21,297 bases of DNA, from the NCBI GenBank assembly GCA_900768845.1, contig CAAGEK010000042.1:1-21297 (forward strand), given 5' to 3'. The position numbers were made by a program, and so were the translations under genes. The notes beneath the pieces were generated by a model. That model was not told where the DNA came from and did no database searches. It was given only the letters and a program-made list of their open reading frames with translations. The stretch comes from Alphaproteobacteria bacterium. GTDB taxonomy: Bacteria; Pseudomonadota; Alphaproteobacteria; CAAGCB01; CAG-977. Every line of letters starts with the position of its first letter. The stretch's first letter is position 1. Shown here piece after piece: positions 1-5,919 of this stretch.

Positions 1-1101
1 GGCGGTAAAGGCATCTGTATAGAAACATCGTGCGGAGCGGGCAACCGCGTCAACGAAGAAACCGGCAATTGCGAGAAATGCGCGGAAAAAGAAGACTGCG
101 GCTGTTTCGAGCAAGGCGGTTATGCAAACGGCAAAGGCGGATGCAAGATTGTTTGCGAAGACTGGGAGTATTGGGACGGAGCAAAGTGCAAAGTACAAGC
201 AGGACGATGCGGAACAACGTCTGATTGTACCAGAGGGACTTACTGTTCCTCCCACTCCTGTATTCCGGGATGCGAAAAAGACGACAAGAACGGAAATTGC
301 CCTTATGGAAAAACATGTTCAGGGGGTGTATGCAAAGATACTTGCGATGTTTTGAAACCGTGTACAAATCCGAAGTATCCTAAATGCAGCTCCTATAGCT
401 ATGATAACAATTATTCTTGCGAGTGTACGGCAACTTCATGTGCTTCGGATGAATATTGTCGCTCGGAATATGGCGGATCATACTCTTTCTCCAGTAATTC
501 TCCAGATTCAAAACTCTGCAAAAAGAAATGCGTACAAGATACCGATTGTTCCAGCGGGAAAAGATGTATATCCGGATTTTGTAAATATGAAACATGTGCC
601 GATAATCCGTGCACAAATCCGAAATATCCAACTTGTAAAGATTCCTCCAACACAGAAACTGATGGCGGTTATGCTTGCGAGTGTACGGCAACTTCATGTG
701 CTTCGGGCGAATATTGCCGGTCGGAATATGGCGGATCATACTCTTTCTCCAGTAATTCTCCAGATTCAAAACTCTGCAAACCCGATGTTTGTACAAACGA
801 TAGCGATTGTCCTGATTCCAGATATTGTGTATCCGGTATATGCAAATCCGCGTGCGATGACAATCCGTGTACAAACTCCAAATATCCGAAGTGTTATGCG
901 TCATACTCTAACTATTATTGCAACTGCACCTTCTCTTCATGCGGAGACGGGTATAAATGTAGCACGACCGGAGCTGCCGGTACTGCAAATTCTCCGATTG
1001 CTGGTACATGCAAAGCAATTGCAACCGAAACGTGTTCGAGCGATGATGACTGTTCTGCGCAAAAAACATGCATCAACGGATATTGCGTTTTTAAAGAATA
1101 G
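1..1101 (+). CDS. Cysteine-rich modular repeat protein, 5' end outside window
   Basis: The reading frame is open from base 1 to the TAG at 1099-1101, so this is the last 366 codons of a longer gene. A TTG at 352 lies inside the frame and is not a convincing start. I count 53 cysteines in 366 residues. Two module kinds alternate: short DxDC-x5-C-x3-C modules (for example QDTDC...GFC, NDSDC...GIC, DDDC...GYC) and about 86-residue units beginning PCTNPKYPKC, starting near bases 358, 607 and 865. The regular spacing recalls small disulfide-bonded eukaryotic-type modules (EGF- or dickkopf-like), but I cannot assign a family. The last module ends four residues before the stop, with no membrane anchor or sorting signal at the C-terminus. 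Any signal peptide would lie upstream of the window. An exported, disulfide-stabilised surface or secreted protein is my inference. By eye the gene is more AT-rich than its neighbours. Confidence 0.85.
   Translation, partial: GGKGICIETSCGAGNRVNEETGNCEKCAEKEDCGCFEQGGYANGKGGCKIVCEDWEYWDGAKCKVQAGRCGTTSDCTRGTYCSSHSCIPGCEKDDKNGNCPYGKTCSGGVCKDTCDVLKPCTNPKYPKCSSYSYDNNYSCECTATSCASDEYCRSEYGGSYSFSSNSPDSKLCKKKCVQDTDCSSGKRCISGFCKYETCADNPCTNPKYPTCKDSSNTETDGGYACECTATSCASGEYCRSEYGGSYSFSSNSPDSKLCKPDVCTNDSDCPDSRYCVSGICKSACDDNPCTNSKYPKCYASYSNYYCNCTFSSCGDGYKCSTTGAAGTANSPIAGTCKAIATETCSSDDDCSAQKTCINGYCVFKE
416..522. repeat. Internal duplication, copy 1 (107 bp)
   Basis: Aligns without gaps to 674-780 at an offset of 258 bases, which is exactly 86 codons. 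I count four mismatches in 107 positions; 463-522 is identical to 721-780 over 60 bases. It encodes the CECTATSC...KLCK core of the first PCTN unit. The two copies differ by a single residue, Asp versus Gly before EYCRSEYGG. Confidence 0.95.
674..780. repeat. Internal duplication, copy 2 (107 bp)
   Basis: Partner of 416-522 (four mismatches, the last 60 bases identical). It encodes the core of the second PCTN unit. The third unit, from about 865, keeps the cysteine pattern (CNC...SSC...C) but is clearly diverged at DNA level, so only units 1 and 2 are near-identical. Confidence 0.95.
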
Positions 1102-1115
1102 CTCCTTTTACATAA

Positions 1116-1150
1116 AACAGCCCCCCGAAACATAGGGGGGCTGTTGTTTT
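1116..1150 (+). terminator. Rho-independent terminator of the Cys-rich gene
   Basis: A perfect 11-bp stem (AACAGCCCCCC at 1116-1126 with GGGGGGCTGTT at 1135-1145) closes an 8-base loop and is followed by GTTTT. It begins 14 bases after the stop codon. Confidence 0.9.
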
Positions 1151-1320
1151 GTATAAATCATAACCTTTTACACAACTTTCACGTCGCGGACGGTAATTTT
1201 TCAAATCATTCTTATGATCGACTTTTTCCGGTTTCGGCTTTTTCGAGTTATCAAAGCGGTTCGCATTATCTCATAGTTTCCTTCATTCGCCGGAATCACC
1301 TTTTCCGGCCTTTCCAATGT
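1151..1320. other. Intergenic stretch between two terminators, no intact gene
   Basis: This lies between the terminator of the Cys-rich gene and the terminator of gpt. I see no RNA gene and no credible complete coding region. On the minus strand, two adjacent frames would together read a Lys/Asn-rich peptide (ERPEKVIPANEGNYE in one frame, then NRFDNSKKPKPEKVDHKND in the next), joined only by a one-base frameshift near 1260. It has no clear ribosome binding site, so it is either a decayed small gene or chance. Confidence 0.4.
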
Positions 1321-1321
1321 G

Positions 1322-1354
1322 CAAAAAAAAGCCCCCCGTTTCCGGAGGGGCTTT
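1322..1354 (-). terminator. Rho-independent terminator of gpt
   Basis: On the minus strand, AAAGCCCCTCCG pairs with CGGGGGGCTTT around a short GAAA-type loop with one bulged base, followed by a run of eight T. It lies directly after the gpt stop codon at 1362. Confidence 0.88.
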
Positions 1355-1361
1355 CATTTTC

Positions 1362-1832
1362 TTATGCACGGCGGCGAAGCGGCGACGCGGGTGAAAGTTC
1401 CGCTTCCCACGGAAACAAAATCCATACATCCTGTTCAACGGGGACGACAAAGTCATCTACGACTTCCTGTCCGTTCGGTTTCGCATACATCGTTACAAAG
1501 TGCGCTTTCGGCATCAATTCACGGATAATGCGTCCCGTTCTGCCCGAATCCACCAAATCGTCAACAACCAAAACGCCTTCGCCGTCACCTTCGGGCATTT
1601 TTAAAATCGACGCCTTACTGCCGCGGTTTTCTTCGTCATAGCTGGCGACGCAAATCGTGTCGATCCAGCGGATTTCCAATTCCCGCGCCAACACCGCCGC
1701 AGGAAACAGCCCGCCGCGTGTCACGCAGACAATCTTTTTTAAATCTTCCCTGTCCAGCAAACGGGACGCCAGAGTGCGGGCGTCCTTATGAAACTGTTCC
1801 CATGAAATGGTCAGGTATCTTTGTTCAGGCAT
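1362..1832 (-). CDS. gpt: Xanthine(-guanine) phosphoribosyltransferase
   Basis: Purine salvage enzyme transferring phosphoribose from PRPP to xanthine, guanine and possibly hypoxanthine, in the cytoplasm. The 156-residue length is close to the E. coli enzyme (152). Recognisable segments are VTRGGLFPAAVLAREL (about 38-52), the PRPP-binding VVDDLVDSGRT (89-99), and PKAHFVTMYAKPNG followed by VDDFVV and W137 in the C-terminal base-binding part. The ATG at 1832 is chosen because it gives the family N-terminus and has GGAG eight bases upstream; an in-frame extension to 1895 has no comparable site. A 10-bp inverted repeat lies 21-47 bases upstream of the start. The gene follows tlpA on the same strand with a 90-bp gap and ends in its own terminator. 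Confidence 0.92.
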   Translation of the reverse strand: MPEQRYLTISWEQFHKDARTLASRLLDREDLKKIVCVTRGGLFPAAVLARELEIRWIDTICVASYDEENRGSKASILKMPEGDGEGVLVVDDLVDSGRTGRIIRELMPKAHFVTMYAKPNGQEVVDDFVVPVEQDVWILFPWEAELSPASPLRRRA

Positions 1833-1852
1833 TCTTCTTTCTCCGCCGTTGG

Positions 1853-1879
1853 ATGAAGTAAAGCCCTCTTTTACTTCAT
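1853..1879. repeat. 10-bp perfect inverted repeat upstream of gpt
   Basis: ATGAAGTAAA (1853-1862) and TTTACTTCAT (1870-1879) are perfect reverse complements around a 7-base loop, GCCCTCT. It falls in the probable 5' leader of gpt, just upstream of its ribosome binding site. It is AT-rich and lacks a T-run toward gpt, so it could be an operator or leader hairpin rather than a terminator. Confidence 0.6.
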
Positions 1880-1893
1880 TTTCACGCAGAATC

Positions 1894-1924
1894 AAGTTTT
1901 TTCGACAAAAGCCGCGAAAAACTT
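1894..1924 (-). terminator. Weak hairpin at the end of tlpA
   Basis: AAGTTTTTTCG (1894-1904) pairs with CGAAAAACTT (1915-1924) with one bulged T. It overlaps the tlpA stop codon and is AT-rich, so it is at best a weak or partial terminator. Some read-through into gpt is plausible. Confidence 0.35.
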
Positions 1925-2600
1925 AGCGTTTGAACCACCCCGAAAATGCGTTCGTCCTGTCCGGCGGCGGCGGAACATCAGACTCTGCACCCGTTTTACC
2001 ATGATTGTCTGCGGCTTCGGGCGTCTCCGGTAAAGCCGGCGGTTTGAGTTTCGCCTGACGGATCAAGTCGCGGATTTGGGCTTTGATTGTCACGCCGTCC
2101 CATTCCGCCATTCCCCTGATTCGCCCCAGCTCCAATCCGTCCGCGTCAATCAGAAAGGTCGTCGGAAGCCCTAAAACGCCCGAAGCTTTGGAAAACAAGG
2201 CGGCTTCATCCGTGAAAACGCCCAAACGCGAGATGTTCCTTTCTCCGAAAAGCCGGCGTACTTCCGCGGCGTTTTCCCCTCCCGAAGCCAGTGCGACCAC
2301 CTGAAATTTCAACCCGCCCAAATCCTTTTGCAAGCGATCCAGCATCGGCAGTTCGACAACGCATTGGGGACAAGAAGTCGCCCATACGTTCACAAGCAGG
2401 ACTTTGCCCTTGAAATCGGCGATTGAAACGTATTTTCCCGAAGAATCCTTGAATTTCGCCGTCGGAGCGGGCACGGGAAATTCCGACAGGCGAAAGGCGT
2501 CGGGGGCGTTTTTTTTCTTCATGCGGATTTCGCACGACGCTTCCTGCGAAAAGCCAAAAAAGAAGAAGACAACGATAAACAATGTTGCTATCCTGCGCAC
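1923..2600 (-). CDS. TlpA/ResA-like periplasmic thioredoxin-fold protein
   Basis: Probable exported thiol-disulfide oxidoreductase of the TlpA/ResA/AhpC-TSA group, acting in the periplasm. From the GTG at 2600 (AGGA seven bases upstream) it has 225 residues. It starts with a short basic segment and a hydrophobic signal (TLFIVVFFFFGFS), followed by a thioredoxin-like domain at about 40-180. The motif is WATSCPQC, so the redox cysteines are 77 and 80, but the usual WC-x-PC context is altered. The downstream cis-proline segment, GLPTTFLIDADG, is intact. The C-terminal 40 residues are Pro/Asp-rich and probably disordered. A TTG further upstream at 2624 is a weaker start. The gene is divergent from lptM-lysA and precedes gpt. 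Cytochrome c maturation or general periplasmic reduction are both possible. Confidence 0.85.
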   Translation of the reverse strand: MRRIATLFIVVFFFFGFSQEASCEIRMKKKNAPDAFRLSEFPVPAPTAKFKDSSGKYVSIADFKGKVLLVNVWATSCPQCVVELPMLDRLQKDLGGLKFQVVALASGGENAAEVRRLFGERNISRLGVFTDEAALFSKASGVLGLPTTFLIDADGLELGRIRGMAEWDGVTIKAQIRDLIRQAKLKPPALPETPEAADNHGKTGAESDVPPPPDRTNAFSGWFKR

Positions 2601-2672
2601 GGTCAATTCCTGTCGGATTGTCAAAATTCGACTTATCTTACACGTTTTTATCCGAATCGATAAGGATCAAAT

Positions 2673-2894
2673 ATGAAAAAATTTCTGATTGCCGCCATAG
2701 CGTTGTGCTTGCTGGCCGCTTGCGGAAAAAGAGGAAATTTGGATTACCCTTCGGGCGCGTTCTATCCGCGTGCGTATCCCGAACCCCGTATGCCGAAGCG
2801 TCCCGCAACGGCCGAAAAGCCGCCCGTTTCCGAAATCGAAGAAACGCCCGTCATGCAAAACGACACCTCGCCTTTTTACAAGGAAGAAGAATGA
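2673..2894 (+). CDS. lptM: LptM-like small lipoprotein (LPS translocon maturation)
   Basis: A 73-residue lipoprotein. A hydrophobic signal (FLIAAIALCLLAAC) ends in an LAAC lipobox, with lipidated Cys17 followed by GKRGNLDYP. That segment corresponds to the CGLKGPLYFP signature of E. coli YifL/LptM, which assists oxidative assembly of the LptDE translocon at the outer membrane. The rest is Pro/Glu-rich and low in complexity, as in the family. AAGGA six bases before the ATG supports the start. Its stop overlaps the lysA start (ATGA), giving a two-gene unit; lipoproteins of this type next to lysA or dapF are common in Proteobacteria. The family call is good, but the precise role in this organism is inferred. 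Confidence 0.82.
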   Translation: MKKFLIAAIALCLLAACGKRGNLDYPSGAFYPRAYPEPRMPKRPATAEKPPVSEIEETPVMQNDTSPFYKEEE

Positions 2895-4162
2895 TGTCCG
2901 CCTTTTCCTACAAAAATAACATTTTGCACGTTGACAACGTTCCCGTTCCGGAAATGGCCGAAGCCGCCGGAACGCCGTTTTATTGCTATTCCGCCACGGC
3001 TCTGGAAAACAATTTCACCGGCTTCAGACGCGCCGTCGAAGAAAAAGGCATCCGCGCCTTGATTTGTTTCGCCGTCAAGTCAAACGCCAACCCCGCCGTG
3101 TTAAAAACGTTCGCCGACGCCGGCGCGGGAGCGGACATCGTTTCGGGCGGAGAACTGGAACTGGCTTTGGAAACGGGCGTTCCGGCGGAAAAAATCGTGT
3201 TTTCGGGCGTCGGCAAAACTCCGGAAGAATTAACCGCCGCGGTTCAAGCCGGCATTTTCCAGATTAATGTCGAATCCGCCGAAGAACTGCAAATGTTGAA
3301 TGCCATCGCCGAAGCGTCCGGAAAGTGTGCGGCGATCGGATTGCGCGTCAATCCGGACGTGGACGCACGCACGCACGCCAAAATATCGACAGGCAAGAAA
3401 GAAAACAAATTCGGAATCAGCTGGGGCGAAGCCCGCCGCCTGTATCGCGAAGCCCTTGATATGAAAGGGGTTTCCCCCGTGGGAATCGACGTTCATATCG
3501 GATCGCAACTGACCGTTCTCGAACCGTTTGAAGAAGCGTTCAAAAAAACGGTTGAAATGGTCGAAACCTTGAGAAACGACGGTGTTCCCGTCTGCCGGAT
3601 TGATATCGGCGGCGGATTGGGCGTCGCCTACCGTCCCGAAGACGAGCCTCCGTCCGTTGAAGAATATGCGGCGTTGGTGCAAAAGTATTTCAAAGCGTCG
3701 GATTGTCTGATCATTTTTGAACCGGGGCGACGTTTGACGGGAGAAGCCGGCATTTTAACGGCAAAAACCGTTCGCATAAAAAAAACGGAAACGAAAAACT
3801 TTTTGATTACGGATGCGGGAATGAACGATTTGGTGCGTCCCGCCATGTACGACGCGTATCACGGTGTTATTCCCGTTATAAAAAAGGACGTCGGAGAAAC
3901 GCTTTACGACGTTGTCGGCCCCGTTTGCGAAAGCAGCGACGTGTTCGCCAAAGACCGTTTGATGCAAACGACGGAAGCTCAAGATTTGATCGCTTTTGAA
4001 ACGGCGGGCGCATACGGTTCGTCAATGTCGTCAAATTACAATATGCACCCGCTGACCGCCGAAGTTTTGGTCAGGGGCGACACGTTCCGCATCGTCCGCC
4101 GCCGTCAAACCGTTCGGGACATAACGGCTTTGTGTTCTTATGCGCCTTGGCAGAAAGGCTGA
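2891..4162 (+). CDS. lysA: Diaminopimelate decarboxylase
   Basis: Converts meso-diaminopimelate to L-lysine with PLP, the last step of lysine synthesis. It is a 423-residue fold-III decarboxylase. The PLP lysine is K63 in CFAVKSNAN. The barrel includes GADIVSGGEL, a serine-rich phosphate-binding turn, VHIGSQL, the glycine loop RIDIGGGLGV and the EPGRR segment. In the C-terminal domain, GPVCESSD supplies the substrate-contacting cysteine at the dimer interface, and GAYGSSMSSNYN is the usual tail motif. ATG 2891 overlaps the lptM stop by four bases; the ATG at 2894 is equally possible. The frame stays open far upstream, but that part is not LysA-like. Confidence 0.96.
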   Translation: MMSAFSYKNNILHVDNVPVPEMAEAAGTPFYCYSATALENNFTGFRRAVEEKGIRALICFAVKSNANPAVLKTFADAGAGADIVSGGELELALETGVPAEKIVFSGVGKTPEELTAAVQAGIFQINVESAEELQMLNAIAEASGKCAAIGLRVNPDVDARTHAKISTGKKENKFGISWGEARRLYREALDMKGVSPVGIDVHIGSQLTVLEPFEEAFKKTVEMVETLRNDGVPVCRIDIGGGLGVAYRPEDEPPSVEEYAALVQKYFKASDCLIIFEPGRRLTGEAGILTAKTVRIKKTETKNFLITDAGMNDLVRPAMYDAYHGVIPVIKKDVGETLYDVVGPVCESSDVFAKDRLMQTTEAQDLIAFETAGAYGSSMSSNYNMHPLTAEVLVRGDTFRIVRRRQTVRDITALCSYAPWQKG

Positions 4163-4187
4163 GCCTTTAAAGCGGACGGAAAAGGCT
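4162..4187. terminator. Possible bidirectional hairpin between convergent genes
   Basis: AGCCTTT (4162-4168) pairs with AAAGGCT (4181-4187) over a 12-base loop, in the 24-bp gap between lysA and the converging zinc-ribbon gene. There is no long T-run on either side, so termination here would be weak. Confidence 0.3.
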
Positions 4188-5074
4188 TATTCCGCATTGC
4201 CGGCTTCGGATCGGGAATAAGCGTCCTCTTGCATTCCGTTTTCGGGCGATATGTTTTCATCGCCGTCGATTAAAACGTCGGGGCGCATCTGTTTTAAACG
4301 CCCCGTCGGTGCTTTTTCAGGTACGGAAGCGGGCAAATCCGCGGCGTCGGCGAAATCCGTTTCATCCAAAATCAGCTCCGCCTTGCTTGCCTGAGCGGGC
4401 GGACGTTCCAATCGGATTTCCAACTCCCCCGTCTGTCCCGCCGCCAAAACCGACAAAGGCGATTCGACGGTTCTGTCCGCCAATTGCCGCCCGTTCGGAG
4501 AATAAAACACGACTTTGAACTTGCGGGGATAGGCGAATTTATCGGAATCATTGCGCAAAGACGCCTTTATCGTCAGGAATTTCTTGTAATTCTGTTCAAT
4601 GAATTCGTAACTGACGGAATGAAAAGCCAGCGGGATTTTCCTGATCGGATGGAAAAAGAACAACCAGATTGCCGCACCGATACAGGCAAGAGTCAAAATG
4701 AACAGCGTTTTCGACCATTCCTCCCAACCGTTTTTATCGGGCAAGCCGACCGGAGCGAAAGGCTCCTTAAATTCGGGGATTTTAAAATCCTGCGGCAAAT
4801 CGCCGTTTTCCGAAGGTTCCGACAAGGAATTGAAATCAAAGCCCGCCTCCTCTTCGTTTTCAAAACGAAAGTCGGCATATTCCTTCAACTCGTCCTTCAG
4901 CATCGGAAAACGTTCCGCCGGATCCTGTTTTTCCGCACCGGCTTTTCCGGTTCCGGAAAAAGGATCGAACGTCCAAACCGTCTTGCACGCGGAGCAACGG
5001 AGCTTTTGACGCGAAGTCATTTTCGCATCGGGGACTTCATAAACCGTTGAACAATGAGGACAGGTTATTTGCAT
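4187..5074 (-). CDS. Zinc-ribbon (MJ0042-type) membrane protein with DUF3426-like domain
   Basis: A 295-residue protein. The N-terminus has a zinc ribbon with CPHC (5-8) and CSAC (27-30) and the family's VYEVPD...LRCSACKTVW pattern. An acidic linker follows, then one membrane helix at about 122-141 (TLFILTLACIGAAIWLFFF), then an extracytoplasmic domain at about 148-250 with the shape of DUF3426 (VSYEF, then LRNDSDKFAYPRKFKVVFY). The cytoplasmic-ribbon and periplasmic-domain topology is inferred. ATG 5074 has AGAGG five bases upstream. The gene is divergent from ftsE, a common arrangement in Alphaproteobacteria. No biochemical role is established that I can name; a link with division is inference from position only. 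Confidence 0.85.
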   Translation of the reverse strand: MQITCPHCSTVYEVPDAKMTSRQKLRCSACKTVWTFDPFSGTGKAGAEKQDPAERFPMLKDELKEYADFRFENEEEAGFDFNSLSEPSENGDLPQDFKIPEFKEPFAPVGLPDKNGWEEWSKTLFILTLACIGAAIWLFFFHPIRKIPLAFHSVSYEFIEQNYKKFLTIKASLRNDSDKFAYPRKFKVVFYSPNGRQLADRTVESPLSVLAAGQTGELEIRLERPPAQASKAELILDETDFADAADLPASVPEKAPTGRLKQMRPDVLIDGDENISPENGMQEDAYSRSEAGNAE

Positions 5075-5115
5075 GACGGCCTCTTAAAAAAATAATTTCA
5101 TATGCCGGAAAAATT

Positions 5116-5144
5116 AGCATATAAATGATTAACTTTAAAGACAA
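5116..5144 (-). promoter_or_regulatory. Candidate promoter for the zinc-ribbon gene
   Basis: Read on the minus strand: TTGTCT (5139-5144), a 17-base spacer, then TATGCT (5116-5121). Each box matches the sigma70 consensus at four of six positions. It interleaves with the proposed ftsE promoter on the other strand. Confidence 0.42.
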
Positions 5145-5157
5145 TCTGTGCTTATAT
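5129..5157 (+). promoter_or_regulatory. Candidate promoter for ftsE-ftsX-ydcF-plsC
   Basis: TTAACT (5129-5134), a 17-base spacer, then TTATAT (5152-5157), about 37 bases before the proposed ftsE GTG. Each box matches four of six sigma70 consensus positions. Confidence 0.42.
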
Positions 5158-5193
5158 AGCCTGTCAGTTTTTTTACGGGGAGGGAAAGGTCGG

Positions 5194-5919
5194 GTGTTCG
5201 CGTCAAATGTCATAGAATTCGACGGCGTCGGCTTGCGCTACGGGCAAGGCCCCGAAATATTGAAAGACATCACGTTCGCCCTGCCGTCGGGATCGTTCTA
5301 TTTCCTGACGGGAGAAAGCGGAGCGGGCAAAAGTTCGCTGTTAAGCCTGATGTACCTTTCCCGAATGCCGACGCGGGGACACATCCGCATATTCGGAAAA
5401 TCGGTGCAAAACGCCAAACGCGACGCCCTGCCCGAAATGCGCAACAAAATCGGCGTCGTGTTTCAGGATTTCCGCCTGTTGGATCATTTGTCGGCTTTGG
5501 ACAATGTCGCCCTGCCGCTCAGAATTGCCGGATTTGCGGAAAGCGAAGTTCAAAAACGTGTGACAGACCTGTTGACATGGACGGGTTTGGCGTCGCACCT
5601 GAACGCCAAACCGCCGACACTGTCGGGAGGCCAGAAACAAAGCGTCGCCATCGCACGCGCCGTCATCAACCGTCCGCAAATTCTGGTCGCGGACGAACCC
5701 ACCGGAAACATGGACGATAAAACGGCCGCCCGTCTGTTGCGTTTGTTCATCGAATTGAACCGCCGCGGTACGACGGTCATCATCGCGACACATAACGAAA
5801 GCCTGATACGGGCGTTCCCTTATCCCCGAATGCATCTGTCAAACGGCCGGCTGAGCCTGCACCCCGCGGGATATGCCCCCGCCCCCGCCTATATTCAACG
5901 GGAGGAACGCCGTGTTTAG
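5194..5919 (+). CDS. ftsE: Cell division ATP-binding protein FtsE
   Basis: ATPase subunit of the FtsEX complex, which sits at the division septum and uses ATP to activate periplasmic peptidoglycan hydrolases. It has 241 residues from GTG 5194, chosen because upstream residues are not family-like and a GGGAGGGAAAGG tract precedes it. It has Walker A GESGAGKSS, a Q-loop in VVFQDFRLLDHLS (a typical FtsE sequence), signature LSGGQ, Walker B ILVADEPTGNMD and switch histidine ATHN. The residues after the signature are KQS rather than the usual QQR. The C-terminal 20 residues are Pro-rich. It overlaps ftsX by eight bases. Confidence 0.94.
   Translation: MFASNVIEFDGVGLRYGQGPEILKDITFALPSGSFYFLTGESGAGKSSLLSLMYLSRMPTRGHIRIFGKSVQNAKRDALPEMRNKIGVVFQDFRLLDHLSALDNVALPLRIAGFAESEVQKRVTDLLTWTGLASHLNAKPPTLSGGQKQSVAIARAVINRPQILVADEPTGNMDDKTAARLLRLFIELNRRGTTVIIATHNESLIRAFPYPRMHLSNGRLSLHPAGYAPAPAYIQREERRV

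Noticed and set aside
352..1101. A complete 249-codon gene starting at TTG 352
   Set aside because: The same frame is open back to base 1 with the same Cys-rich pattern, and the TTG has no ribosome binding site. The gene simply enters from the left edge.
358..1101. CRISPR-like or non-coding repeat array
   Set aside because: The repeats are in frame, 258 bases apart and encode cysteine modules. There are no short repeat-spacer units or cas genes.
2582..2890. N-terminal extension of lysA
   Set aside because: The frame is open, but the region codes for the LptM-like lipoprotein in another frame with a good start; LysA homology begins at about 2891.
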